From assembly GCA_963788505.1 (NCBI GenBank), contig CAWBGY010000005.1:682001-746000 (forward strand): 64,000 bases of DNA, written 5' to 3'. Position 1 is the first letter of the stretch; every line of letters begins with the position of its first letter. This stretch comes from JAIQFF01 sp963788505 (GTDB lineage Bacteria; Acidobacteriota; Terriglobia; Terriglobales; Acidobacteriaceae). Both the position numbers and the translations under genes were made by a program. Shown in pieces: positions 54,651 through 64,000 of the stretch. The notes beneath the pieces were generated by a model that did no database searches, was not told the origin of the DNA, and was given only the letters and a program-made list of their open reading frames with translations.

Positions 54651-56309
54651 TTGAAAGCCATCGCCCGCATGTCTCAAGGTCCACTTGCCATACTCGCAGT
54701 TTCCGCGGTTCTTCTGGTTTCCTGGGCCCAGGCCCAAAACCCGAACTTCCATAACGCACCCGCGTCAGCCAAGGGCCTGAAGAACCCCTACGAAGGTCAG
54801 CGGCCAGCTCACGCCCGGGCGTTGTTCCATCTGCGCTGCGCCCGCTGTCACGGTGAGAATGGCGAAGGCTCGGGGAATATTCCTCCACTGAAAGCGGAAA
54901 GGATCAAGGCGGTAACCGCCGGCGAACTTTTCTGGTTCATCACCAAGGGCGACATTAGCAATGGCATGCCTTCGTGGGCAACTTTGCCCAAGCAACAGCG
55001 CTGGCAGATCGTGAGCTACGTGCAATCGTTCGGGCAGCCGCAGAGTGCACAGGCCAGCAGCGCACCCGCAGCGCCAATGGCCGCCACGAAGTTGAACGCG
55101 CCGCCTCCAAAACCACCCTTTACCGACTTCCGTTATGAGAAGCCGGGAGAAATTCGTAAGATCACGTTGCAAGACCTTCCCGCGCCATTCGCGACTGCGT
55201 CAGCGGGCAACGGCCCCGAAGTTGTGGCGCGTCCGGAAGGCGCATGGCCGCAGGTTCCAGCGGGCTTCAAAGTGGAGCAATACGCGGCCGGGCTTGATGA
55301 TCCGCGGATCATTCGTACCGCGCCCAATGGCGACTTTTTCGTGGCCGAGACCAAGGCCGGCGACATCAGAGTCTTCCGCGGGATCACCAGCAACGGCAAG
55401 CCGGCACAGACGGCGGTTTTCGCCAGCGGACTGAACCAGCCCTTCGGCATCAGCTTTTATCCTTCAGGTCCGAATCCGGAGTGGGTCTACGTCGGCAACA
55501 CCGACTCAATTGTTCGATTCCCGTATCAGAATGGCGATTTGCAGGCGCGCGGCCCGGCCCAGCACCTTGCGGACCTGCCGAGTGGCGCGGGGCATTCCAC
55601 ACGCAACATCCAGTTCTCGCCCGATGGCAAGAAAATGTTTGCCTCGGTGGGCTCCGCTTCTAACATCGACGACCCGGACACGACCCCGGCCGAGAAGAAC
55701 CGCGCCGACGTGCTGGAGTTCAATCCAGATGGCTCAAACATGCGGATTTACGCTTATGGCATTCGCAACTGCGTCGGACTGGCTGTGAATCCCAAGACCG
55801 GCGAGTTGTGGTGTTCGGTCAACGAACGCGACGGGTTGGGAGACAATCTGGTTCCCGACTACATTACCCACGTGCAGGAGGGCGGCTTCTACGGCTGGCC
55901 ATGGTGGTACATGGGCGGCCATCAGGATCCCCGGCACAAGGGCAAACACCCGGAGCTTAAAGACAAAGTCATCACTCCGGACGTCATACTAAACCCCCAC
56001 AACGCATCGCTCGGGATCACCTTCTATGATGGCAAACAATTCCCGGCGGAGTATCAGGGAGATCTTTTCGCGGCCGAACATGGCTCGTGGAACCGGGCCG
56101 TCCGAGTGGGCTACGAGTTGATTCGCGTGCCTCTGCATCAGACCGGACATGCCAGCGGCGAATATCAGGACTTCATGACTGGATTCGTGGTTGACAACGG
56201 GCACGTGTGGGGACGTCCGGTTTCGGTCACGGTCGCGCCGGACGGATCGCTGCTGGTCACCGATGATGCCGGCGGCTGTATCTGGAGGATCACCTACACG
56301 GGAAAGTAG
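54651..56309 (+). CDS. Cytochrome c / glucose-sorbosone dehydrogenase-like fusion
   Basis: A 552-residue exported protein. The TTG at 54651 follows GGAGG with a six-base spacer and gives a signal peptide (GPLAILAVSAVLLVSWAQAQ). A small class I cytochrome c domain (about residues 45-125) has the heme motif CARCH and a likely axial methionine in NGMPSW. After a proline/alanine linker comes a six-bladed beta-propeller of the PQQ-dependent sugar dehydrogenase type (AGLDDPRIIRTAPNGDFFVA, VGNTDSIVRFPY, AAEHGSWNRA). It probably oxidises a sugar and passes electrons to its own heme. Confidence 0.88.
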   Translation: MKAIARMSQGPLAILAVSAVLLVSWAQAQNPNFHNAPASAKGLKNPYEGQRPAHARALFHLRCARCHGENGEGSGNIPPLKAERIKAVTAGELFWFITKGDISNGMPSWATLPKQQRWQIVSYVQSFGQPQSAQASSAPAAPMAATKLNAPPPKPPFTDFRYEKPGEIRKITLQDLPAPFATASAGNGPEVVARPEGAWPQVPAGFKVEQYAAGLDDPRIIRTAPNGDFFVAETKAGDIRVFRGITSNGKPAQTAVFASGLNQPFGISFYPSGPNPEWVYVGNTDSIVRFPYQNGDLQARGPAQHLADLPSGAGHSTRNIQFSPDGKKMFASVGSASNIDDPDTTPAEKNRADVLEFNPDGSNMRIYAYGIRNCVGLAVNPKTGELWCSVNERDGLGDNLVPDYITHVQEGGFYGWPWWYMGGHQDPRHKGKHPELKDKVITPDVILNPHNASLGITFYDGKQFPAEYQGDLFAAEHGSWNRAVRVGYELIRVPLHQTGHASGEYQDFMTGFVVDNGHVWGRPVSVTVAPDGSLLVTDDAGGCIWRITYTGK

Positions 56310-56371
56310 GCTGCGCCTCCTCGAATGCTCTCGCGAGAGGACATTCATTTTCGCGTTGATCGAAAGACACC

Positions 56372-57871
56372 ATGGCAGGTTCGTCCCTCTCGCGTCGAAA
56401 ATTCCTGAAGGCGGCGGGGTCTATCGCGGGCAGTTCCCTGCTCCCTTCTGTTGACCTGTTTGGCCAATCAACCGAGGTGCCTCCCCAGGAACGCGCCTCG
56501 CCGACAGACCGCCCTGCGGATTACACCCTTACCATCGCAGTCAAGCCCATCGAACTTGCGCCGAATCGCATCCTCTCCACGACCACCTACAACGGCCAGT
56601 TTCCCGGCCCGCTTCTGCGTCTGAAAGAGGGCAGGCAGGTGACCATCGACATCCACAACCAGACCGACCGGCCTGAACAATTGCATTGGCACGGGCAATT
56701 TCTTTCCACCGACGTGGATGGAGCGGCGGAGGAAGGCACGCCTTTCATCACGCCTCATGGAAGCCGCCGCATTTCGTTCGTCCCCAAGCCTTCGGGATTT
56801 CGCTTCTATCACACCCACGTGCACGCCAAGGCCGACCTGAGCGCAGGACAGTACAGCGGTCTGGTTGGTCCGGTGTACATCGAACCGAGAAACAATCCGG
56901 GCGACTACGATCGCGAAGTCTTCCTGACTTTGAAGGAGTTCGAACCCACGTTCAGCCGCGGCGGCGATATGGCAATGGATTTCTTGTCCCCGGCGACTGT
57001 GGTCGGAAGCCTGAAAGATACCGGCGAGAGCGCGATGAAAGCTTCTCTCGCGAAAGGCGCGCCGCACGGCTTCGAGGTTGGCTATGGATCTTTCACCATC
57101 AACGGGCGGATGCTGGGCCACGGCGAGCCGATACGGGTAAAGCAAGGTGAGCGAGTGCTGTTCCATGTGTTGAATGGAAGTGCGACCGAGATTCGCAGCC
57201 TGGCGCTGCCCGGACACACCTTCACCGTTGTCGCCCTGGATGGAAATGTAATTCCCAGGCCCACGCAGGTTTCGGGGCTCTGGCTGGGCACGGCGGAACG
57301 GGTGTCTGCCGTGGTGGAGATGAATCATCCCGGGGTATGGATCATGGGCGATCTGGCAGACGATGATCGCCATCATGGCATGGGTATCGCGGTCGAATAC
57401 GCAGGAGCGAAAGGCAAGCCCCAGTGGGTGGCTCCGAAACCGTTTCGCTGGAACTATGCCAGGTTCGGCGGCACGGCGTCGGCGCCAGAACCTGATCAGG
57501 TTTTCGACATGACTTTTGCCAAGAACAATGCGGCACAGGAGGGCTTCAATCTGTGGACCATCAATGATGTCGCCTTCTCGGAAGAACGCATGCAATCCAT
57601 GTTTCGTGTCGAGCAAGGCAATCGCTACCGCCTTCGCATGCGGAATGCGAGTGACGATATTCATCCCATCCATCTGCATCGCCACAGTTTCGAACTGACC
57701 CAATTTGCCGGACAGAGGACGTCCGGGGTGCTGAAAGATGTGGTGATGGTCGGCGGCTATCAGGAAGTCGAGGTTGATTTCACGGCCGATAACCCCGGGC
57801 TCACGCTGTTTCATTGTCATCAGCAGCTACACATGGATTTTGGCTTCATGGCCCTGTTCGACTACATCTAA
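56372..57871 (+). CDS. Tat-exported multicopper oxidase
   Basis: A 499-residue three-domain multicopper oxidase with a twin-arginine signal (LSRRKFLKAAGSIAGSSLLP). All four copper motifs are visible: LHWHGQF, YHTHVHAK, HPIHLHRHSF and HCHQQLHMDFGF. At the position ten residues after the type 1 cysteine there is Phe rather than Met, as in high-potential laccases. It would couple one-electron oxidation of phenols or metals to reduction of O2 in the periplasm. The cytochrome/sugar dehydrogenase gene lies 62 bp upstream. Confidence 0.93.
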   Translation: MAGSSLSRRKFLKAAGSIAGSSLLPSVDLFGQSTEVPPQERASPTDRPADYTLTIAVKPIELAPNRILSTTTYNGQFPGPLLRLKEGRQVTIDIHNQTDRPEQLHWHGQFLSTDVDGAAEEGTPFITPHGSRRISFVPKPSGFRFYHTHVHAKADLSAGQYSGLVGPVYIEPRNNPGDYDREVFLTLKEFEPTFSRGGDMAMDFLSPATVVGSLKDTGESAMKASLAKGAPHGFEVGYGSFTINGRMLGHGEPIRVKQGERVLFHVLNGSATEIRSLALPGHTFTVVALDGNVIPRPTQVSGLWLGTAERVSAVVEMNHPGVWIMGDLADDDRHHGMGIAVEYAGAKGKPQWVAPKPFRWNYARFGGTASAPEPDQVFDMTFAKNNAAQEGFNLWTINDVAFSEERMQSMFRVEQGNRYRLRMRNASDDIHPIHLHRHSFELTQFAGQRTSGVLKDVVMVGGYQEVEVDFTADNPGLTLFHCHQQLHMDFGFMALFDYI

Positions 57872-57919
57872 CCCGTACCGTTTCCACTTTTACCGCATTT
57901 TGCAGGCTCATGAGCTCTC

Positions 57920-59086
57920 TTGGCCGATAACTATGACGCTTTAATTCTCGGCGGCGGCGCTGCCGGGTTGATGTGTGCCATTGAAGCCGGGAGACGAGGG
58001 CGGCGGGTTGCCGTTCTCGAACGTGCCGAGCGGTTGGGCAAGAAGATTCTCATCTCGGGCGGCGGACGCTGCAATTTCACGAATCGCCACTGTTCCGCGG
58101 ACAACTTTATTTCGGCCAATCCGCATTTCGCCAAATCGGCATTGGCACGCTATACCCCGGCGGATTTCATCGCGCTGGTTGAGAAGCACCGCATCCCGTA
58201 CCACGAGAAAACTCTGGGACAGCTTTTTTGCGATCACTCCGCTCAAGACATTCTCGACATGCTCGAAAAGGAGTGCCGTGAAAGTGGAGTGCAACTGTTT
58301 GCGAACATCGCAATCCAGGAAGTGACGCGCAGCGATGGCTTTGTGGCCATGGCCGGGGAAAGAGGATTTCGCGCTCCGGCATTGGTCGTGGCCACGGGCG
58401 GATTGTCGATTCCGAAGATGGGAGCTACTGGATTCGGTTACGACCTGGCACGACAATTCGGGTTGAAGGTCCTCGAAACCCGGCCGGGGCTGGTGCCGCT
58501 CCTTTTCGATGCGCAGGATAGCCGCCGCTACACCGACCTGGCCGGCGTATCCGCCGAAGTGGTCGCCGCGTGCGCAGGCCAGCGGTTCCGCGAAAAGATG
58601 CTGGTTACTCACCGGGGGCTCAGTGGGCCGGCGATCCTGCAGATTTCTTCCTATTGGAAGAAGAAGGAGGCACTCCTTATAGACCTGGCACCGGGCCATG
58701 AGGTGACTGCCGAACTTTTCGAAGAGACGGTCCCGCGGAATATCGCGTCGTTACGAACTGCGTTGCGCAAATTTCTTCCGCACCGGCTTGCCGACCGCTG
58801 GGCGGAGATACACACACCCGCGAGATGGACGAACTCCTCGCTCCGGGATCTGGAGCGCCAGATCCATGCATGGGCTGTGGTTCCGGCCGGCACGGAGGGC
58901 TATGCCAAGGCCGAAGTAACGGCGGCAGGCGTTGATACCGACGAGTTGTCGGCGAAAACCATGGAAAGCCGGAAAGTACCTGGTCTGTTTTTCATTGGCG
59001 AAGTAGTGGACGTAACTGGACAGTTGGGCGGGTTCAATTTCCAGTGGGCATGGGCATCGGGCGCCAGCGCGGGGCGGGCGCTGTAA
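57920..59086 (+). CDS. NAD(P)/FAD-dependent oxidoreductase, HI0933/BaiN-like
   Basis: A 388-residue flavoprotein. The FAD motif is ALILGGGAAGLMCAIEAGRR, followed by the family-specific KKILISGGGRCNFTNRH, and later ATGGLSIPKMGATGFGYDLA and the C-terminal GEVVDVTGQLGGFNFQWAWA. The family is widespread, with few members characterised. The start is a TTG at 57920 with a poor Shine-Dalgarno; no better start is in frame. Confidence 0.92.
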   Translation: MADNYDALILGGGAAGLMCAIEAGRRGRRVAVLERAERLGKKILISGGGRCNFTNRHCSADNFISANPHFAKSALARYTPADFIALVEKHRIPYHEKTLGQLFCDHSAQDILDMLEKECRESGVQLFANIAIQEVTRSDGFVAMAGERGFRAPALVVATGGLSIPKMGATGFGYDLARQFGLKVLETRPGLVPLLFDAQDSRRYTDLAGVSAEVVAACAGQRFREKMLVTHRGLSGPAILQISSYWKKKEALLIDLAPGHEVTAELFEETVPRNIASLRTALRKFLPHRLADRWAEIHTPARWTNSSLRDLERQIHAWAVVPAGTEGYAKAEVTAAGVDTDELSAKTMESRKVPGLFFIGEVVDVTGQLGGFNFQWAWASGASAGRAL

Positions 59087-59182
59087 GTATTTGTTCGGGG
59101 ACGGTTCTTGACGGGAAGGAGAACCGGGGTTGATGATCTGTGTCGAACTTCATTGACGGAAGATAGCTCAGGGGCCTTGAAC

Positions 59183-60271
59183 ATGACTTGCACTCGCTTC
59201 ATATCTTGCTTACGGATCAAGCCGACTCTCCTGCGGCAAGCGGTGTTTGCGGTGCTTTTGAGTATTGGGCTGGGGGTCGCATCCTGGGCCGCGCCCGCTG
59301 CGCAAAAGGACAAAGACCTGCGCATCTACTTTGTGGATGTCGAAGGCGGGCAGGCAACTTTATTTGTTACGCCCGCAGGGCAATCGCTGCTGATCGACAC
59401 CGGCTGGCCCGACCACGATGGCCGCGATGCGAACAGAATTGTGGCAGCAGCCAAGAAGGCGGGAATCAGCAAGATTGACTACGTTCTGATCACCCATTTT
59501 CACACTGATCACGTGGGCGGCGCTCCGCAGCTGGCGGCGCGCATTCCAGTTGGAACGTTCATTGACCACGGCGAGAACCGCGAGACCACCGACGCAGTCA
59601 CAGTCAAGGGCTGGCAAGCGTACCAGGCCCTGCTGGCGACGGGGAAATACCAGCGCATCAGTCCCAAGCCCGGGGACCTGTTGCCGGTCAAAGGAATGCG
59701 GGCCACGATCATCAGCTCGGACGGGGCCCTGATCGACAAGCCGCTGCCTGGCGCGGGGCAGGAAAATCCGAACTGCAAGAATGCCGAGCAGTACCCCGCG
59801 GACAAAACCGAAAACATGCGTTCCCTGGGGACATTGATCAATTTCGGCAAACTGAGAATCCTGGACTTGGGCGACCTTACGCACGACAAGGAAATGGAAT
59901 TGATGTGCCCGGCCAACAAGATTGGGAAGATCGACATTTACATCGTGTCTCATCATGGCTGGGCGCAAAGCAGCAGTCCGCCTTTCGTGCATGGGATCGC
60001 TCCTCGCGTGGCGATCATGGACAACGGGGCCACGAAGGGCGGCAGTCCTTCGGTCTGGGACACCATCGAAAAGTCGCCTGGCCTGGAAGACCTCTGGCAG
60101 CTGCATTTCTCTGAAGAGGGAGGCGCGGCGCATAATGTCGCTTCGGAGTTCATCGCGAACCCGGACGGTCCCGATGCGGGCTACGATCTGGAGTTGACGG
60201 CCCACCCTGACGGGAGCTTTGACGTCTTCAATTCCCGGACGCAGAAGACCAAGCACTATTCGGCGCATTAA
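59183..60271 (+). CDS. Secreted metallo-beta-lactamase-fold hydrolase (ComEC-like)
   Basis: A 362-residue exported metallohydrolase. The ATG at 59183 follows AGGGG; the signal peptide includes AVFAVLLSIGLGVASWAAPA. The metal motif is THFHTDHVGG, with the other ligands in LDLGDLTHDKE and VSHHGWAQ. The DVEGGQATLFVTPAGQSLLI block is the one shared with the ComEC C-terminal domain family. It may be a phosphodiesterase or a nuclease, but the substrate is unknown. Confidence 0.88.
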   Translation: MTCTRFISCLRIKPTLLRQAVFAVLLSIGLGVASWAAPAAQKDKDLRIYFVDVEGGQATLFVTPAGQSLLIDTGWPDHDGRDANRIVAAAKKAGISKIDYVLITHFHTDHVGGAPQLAARIPVGTFIDHGENRETTDAVTVKGWQAYQALLATGKYQRISPKPGDLLPVKGMRATIISSDGALIDKPLPGAGQENPNCKNAEQYPADKTENMRSLGTLINFGKLRILDLGDLTHDKEMELMCPANKIGKIDIYIVSHHGWAQSSSPPFVHGIAPRVAIMDNGATKGGSPSVWDTIEKSPGLEDLWQLHFSEEGGAAHNVASEFIANPDGPDAGYDLELTAHPDGSFDVFNSRTQKTKHYSAH

Positions 60272-60404
60272 GTCATAGAGGTGCGTTCGTTTATTCGCCG
60301 GGCCGGGATGAATAACCGTTTACCCGCGCAGGTTGTGAATCGACGCGTCGCGCCAAGAACCTTTTTTGATTCGCCCTGTACGAACAGGGCTCGGGGAGGA
60401 TGGG

Positions 60405-62484
60405 ATGGCAAAGGGAAAAGAGATCTCACGACGGCAGTTTGTGACTTCGGCGATCACGACCGCCGCCATTTCGTCCTTGCCCGCAGGCCAGCTCTTTGCC
60501 GGCGATGGGAGCAGGCCTGGAACGATGGCCGCGTCTGATCCTCCTGCTCTGACCGACAGTCCCGGATGGAAAGACCAGGGCATTGAGAATCTTGCCAGGT
60601 CGCCACATGCCAGGCTGCGCGACATTCCGGTGCGGGCGGTCACTATCCAGACTGGTTTCTGGGCCCAGCGGCGCGAGACCAACGTCGACAAAAGCATTCC
60701 CACCATGCACGATCTGCTGGAAGCAAATGGCCGCATGAACAACTTCCGCCGCCTGGCCGGCAAAAGCACGGCGGCGCAGACCGGGCCCGTATATTCCGAC
60801 TCCGACGTGTACAAGTGGATCGAGGCCGCAGCCTTCACGCTGCAATCGGGCGACCGTCCCGAGCTGCGCGCGACCATAAACAAAATGATAGGGGACATCG
60901 TTGCCGTGCAGGAGCCCAGCGGCTATCTGAATACTTACTATGTGGGCGACCGCAAGTCGGAACGGATGCTTCCGAAAACACAAACCACCGGCCACGAACT
61001 CTACTGTATTGGACACATGTTGCAGGGGGCGATTGCCTACTACCGGGCCACCGGCGACCGCCAGTCTGCTCGATGCCGGCATCCGCTTTGCCGACGATTT
61101 CCTGATGCAAAATTACGGGCCCGCACCCAAGCGGCCGATCGTCTCCGGACACCCTGAGATCGAGCTGGCGCTGATCGAGCTGTACCGCATGACGAGGGAC
61201 AAGCGGCAGCTCGATCTGGCGGGGTACATCCTGCATGGCGACGAGCGGATCAAGCTGCCGGTGGAGCGGACCGTCTACATGTTTTGCGGGACCCCGTTTA
61301 CCGCGAGGACCAAGCTTGAGGGACATGCGGTGCGCGCCATGTATGCCTGCTGCGGCGCCACCGACTACTACATGGAGACCGGAGACCCGGCCTATTGGAC
61401 CGCGCTGAATACCCTCTGGAACGATTTGACGGCCACCAAAATGTATGTGACCGGCGGAGTAGGCTCGCGCTCGGACGGCGAAGCGTTCGGCAACGCCTAC
61501 GAACTGCCCAATGATCGGGCCTACGGAGAAAGCTGCGCCGCCATCGGCAACATGATGTGGAACTGGCGCATGCTGGCCGCGACCGGCGACGGAAAATTCA
61601 CCGACGTAATCGAGCGGGCGCTCTACAACGGCATCAATTCCGGAATGTCGCTCGATGGAACGCTCTACTGTTACCGCAACCCGCTGGCATTTGACCCGGC
61701 CACGGGAGAAAAGATCCGCAACCCCTGGTATGACACGACATGCTGCCCGCCGAATCTCGAGCGCACGTTTGCTTCCCTGCCTGGATATTTTTACAGCACC
61801 GGCAGCGACGGGATCTACCTGCACCTATACGACAATTCGGAACTGGACTGGCACCTGGAAAACGGCGTCGGGTTGAAAGTCGCGCAAAAGACAAACTATC
61901 CGTGGGAGGGCAAGGTAGAAATCACGGTCACCCCTGCTCAACCTTCCAACTTCACTTTCTATCTGCGTATTGCGGGATGGGCCGAGAGCGCGCAAGTCAG
62001 CGTGAATGGCAAAGAAGTCGCAGGGGCGAAGCCGGGAGAATATATGGCGATCCGCCGGCAATGGTCGCCGGGCGACATCATCCACCTGCAAATGGAAATG
62101 CCGGTGCAGGTGCTCGAAGCCAATCCGCAGGTGGCCGACGACACGGGACGCGTCGCAGTGCAGCGCGGTCCACTGGTTTATTGCATGGAAGAACTCGACC
62201 AGCCTGACGGAGTGGCGATGACTGACCTGGCAGTGGACCTGGGGCCGAAGCCGGAAGCTCAATTCCAGAGCGAGTTCAAGAAGGACCTGCTGGGAGGCGT
62301 GGTCGTGCTTCGACACACCGGCGCCGCCTACGACCAGGCCGCTTCACGTAAGGCCCTGTACTCGCCCTACCGCAGTCACCAGATGCAGAGCCGCCGGGTT
62401 CCGCTGACGTTCATTCCGTACTACGCCTGGTCCAACCGGGAGCAGACGGCGATGCAGGTGTGGACTCCGGTGGTCAAAGCTTGA
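60405..62484 (+). CDS. Glycoside hydrolase family 127 (beta-L-arabinofuranosidase type), broken by a frameshift
   Basis: From the ATG at 60405 (GGGAGG upstream) the first frame has a twin-arginine signal (SRRQFVTSAITTAAISS) and the N-terminal part of the barrel, to about 61065. There an extra T shifts the frame; reading resumes with LLDAGIRFADDF and runs to 62484. Catalytic features of GH127 are in the second part: YGESCAAIGN, with the zinc-site Glu and Cys, and TTCCPPNLERTFA, with the paired cysteines, one of them the nucleophile. The enzyme would release arabinose from plant glycans or glycoproteins. If the shift is real, it is inactive. Confidence 0.85.
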
Positions 62485-62558
62485 GGCGGGCGCCGGGCAA
62501 ATAATCGGTAAGCGGTTCGACACACTCCAAAAGACAGGCAGAATCGAGGACGACCGCA

Positions 62559-63815
62559 TTGCTGCGCTGGCGAATCGCCATCCTGGTTAGCGTTGCTATC
62601 GCCATCAGCTATCTGGACCGCCAGACGCTCCCGGTTGCCGTCAGCGCAATCGCCAGAGATATCCCGCTGTCCAATCAACGCTTCTCCGCCCTGCAATCGG
62701 CATTCCTGCTTGCCTACGCATTGATGTACCTGGGCGGAGGAAAGCTGGTGGATGCCTTGGGCACCCGCATTGGGTTTGCCGTGATCATGACGTTCTGGTC
62801 GCTGGCCAACGCCAGCCATGCTCTGGCCACCGGTTTCGCCATGTTGATGGGCAGCAGATTTCTTCTGGGGATGGGAGAAGGCGGCGGCTTTCCCGCAGCC
62901 ACGCGCGCGGTGGCCGAATGGTTCCCGGCGAAAGAACGGGCGACCGCGATGGGCATTATTAACGCCGGCACGGCCGTGGGAGCGGTGATTGCGCCTCCGC
63001 TGATCGCCATAGTTCTGAGCTATGCCGGCTGGCGGTGGATTTTTGTGATCACGGGCGGACTCGGCTTGCTTTGGACCTTGTGGTGGGTCTCGTCTTATTT
63101 TTCGCCGCCGGAATCCCCCGACCTTGGCGGAGGTGAGCCATTTGCTTCCGTTTCTGGGCTCCCGGATTCCGTACCAGACTTGCGCTGGGTTGATTTGCTG
63201 CGCATTCGCGAGTCCTGGGGATTGGTGAGCGCCAAATTTCTTAGCGACGCGGCCTGGTACTTTTATCTGTTCTGGCTTCCAAAATATCTATACGATGCGC
63301 GCGGATTTGATCTGAAGGCCGTCGGCACGTTTGCCTGGATTCCTTATGCCGCGGCTGGCGTCGGCTGTCTTCTTGGCGGTTGGTTTTCGAGTTACCTGGT
63401 AAGACGCAAGTTTTCGCTGGGCGTGGCCCGGAAACTGGCGCTCGGGTTGAGCGCGGCGGTGATGCCGTCCATTCTCCTGGTTCCGCGGCTTCCGGTGGCA
63501 TGGGCGCTCGCGATATTCAGCCTGGCGTATTTCGGGCAGCAGTCCTGGTCCACCCTGGTCATGGTGCTTCCGACCGATCTATTCCCTGCCAAGGTAGTCG
63601 GGTCAGTGGCTGGCCTGGTTGGCTTCGGGGGCGCCATGGGAGGAATCGCTTTTGGAGAGCTGGTCGGATATCTGCTGGACCACGGCTTTGGATATGGTGT
63701 CGTATTCTCATTGGCGGGCATGTTTCATGTCATCGCCTTCGTTATTATTCTTGCTACCGTTCCTGTGATTCAGCCCCTCAACCTGGAACGGAAATTCAGT
63801 TATCCGGGAGCTTGA
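62559..63815 (+). CDS. MFS transporter (ACS family, sugar acid type)
   Basis: A 418-residue 12-helix carrier. The first helix motif SYLDRQTLPVAVSAIARDIP and the block GMGEGGGFPAATRAVAEWFP followed by KERATAMGIINAGTAVG place it with the anion:cation symporters that carry hexuronates, glucarate and similar acids. The start is a TTG at 62559 behind GAGGA. The TGA stop overlaps the start of the following enolase-superfamily gene by one base, so the two are coupled. Confidence 0.9.
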   Translation: MLRWRIAILVSVAIAISYLDRQTLPVAVSAIARDIPLSNQRFSALQSAFLLAYALMYLGGGKLVDALGTRIGFAVIMTFWSLANASHALATGFAMLMGSRFLLGMGEGGGFPAATRAVAEWFPAKERATAMGIINAGTAVGAVIAPPLIAIVLSYAGWRWIFVITGGLGLLWTLWWVSSYFSPPESPDLGGGEPFASVSGLPDSVPDLRWVDLLRIRESWGLVSAKFLSDAAWYFYLFWLPKYLYDARGFDLKAVGTFAWIPYAAAGVGCLLGGWFSSYLVRRKFSLGVARKLALGLSAAVMPSILLVPRLPVAWALAIFSLAYFGQQSWSTLVMVLPTDLFPAKVVGSVAGLVGFGGAMGGIAFGELVGYLLDHGFGYGVVFSLAGMFHVIAFVIILATVPVIQPLNLERKFSYPGA

Positions 63816-64000
63816 TGAGAATCAAAGAGATTCGCACCCGCGTAATGAAGTGGCGCGGAAAGACAGTTCCCTTGCCGCCCCATTTCTGCACCAATCCCAT
63901 GGACCTGCTGAACCTGCCGGAAGCGTCCATGCAGACCTTCACCTTTCATGGTTGGCTGGTGGTCGAGATTTTCACCGACGACGGGCTGGTTGGGATCGGC
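63815..64000 (+). CDS. Mandelate racemase/enolase-superfamily protein (partial, N-terminus only)
   Basis: The first 62 residues of an enolase-superfamily enzyme, cut by the right edge: MRIKEIRTRVMKWRGKTVPL, then FTFHGWLVVEIFTDDGLVGI. The capping-domain start is similar to sugar-acid dehydratases. The active-site residues lie outside the window. Coupling to an upstream sugar-acid carrier supports an aldonate or aldarate dehydratase role. Confidence 0.8.
   Translation, partial: MRIKEIRTRVMKWRGKTVPLPPHFCTNPMDLLNLPEASMQTFTFHGWLVVEIFTDDGLVGIG

Noticed and set aside
56468..57820. A 450-codon minus-strand frame opposite the multicopper oxidase
   Set aside because: The plus strand has all copper motifs and a Tat signal; the antisense product has no motif.

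Overview
The window looks like one contiguous piece of a high-GC chromosome from an Acidobacteriota bacterium, most likely class Terriglobia. This is inferred from gene content: a tandem pair of secreted VWFA-related proteins of the acidobacterial type, several small secreted or coiled-coil proteins typical of that group, and dense families of short intergenic repeats. No rRNA, tRNA, CRISPR array, prophage, insertion sequence or defence island was recognised.

Layout. Positions 1-9000 are housekeeping: a cystathionine gamma-synthase/lyase (cut by the left edge) and a cysteine synthase, two VWFA proteins, a DUF1015 protein, a coupled amidase / GerMN protein / RNase PH group, and a membrane protein. 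Positions 9000-27100 are mixed: a LacD-like aldolase, guaA, leuS, a response regulator, a MotA/TolQ/ExbB-like protein with an extra C-terminal domain, a degenerate-receiver plus double-PilZ protein with a 53-residue coiled-coil neighbour, a DUF4126 protein, a frameshifted ribBA, DUF1697, a MerR regulator with a zinc-ribbon protein, and thiS. Positions 27168-40815 hold a complex I operon in the order nuoA-C-D-E-F-G-H-J-K-L-M-N, behind a good sigma70-type promoter. nuoB and nuoI are absent from it. Positions 41031-64000 are accessory and catabolic: a lone Flp pilin, a LarA-like protein, a Tat-exported TIM-barrel protein, a Gfo/Idh/MocA oxidoreductase, a DapA-family lyase, an Old Yellow Enzyme, two cupins, GH105, an Ldh-family dehydrogenase, an IolB fragment, an ExuT-like MFS carrier, an SDR, a cytochrome c/sugar dehydrogenase, a multicopper oxidase, a GH127 enzyme (frameshifted), a second MFS carrier and the start of an enolase-superfamily dehydratase. 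Together these suggest breakdown of pectin-type and arabinose-containing plant polymers and oxidation of the released sugar acids.

The most interesting non-coding signals are repeats. (1) A REP/BIME-like family has a fixed GTAG foot, a TCC loop and freely varying but self-complementary arms; one copy supplies the thiS stop codon. (2) About 95 bp is duplicated in degenerate form at 24981-25243, with base changes that preserve hairpins. (3) Low-complexity repeats lie directly against stop codons at many genes. Three single-base frame breaks (ribBA, an MFS remnant, GH127) could be real decay or sequence errors.
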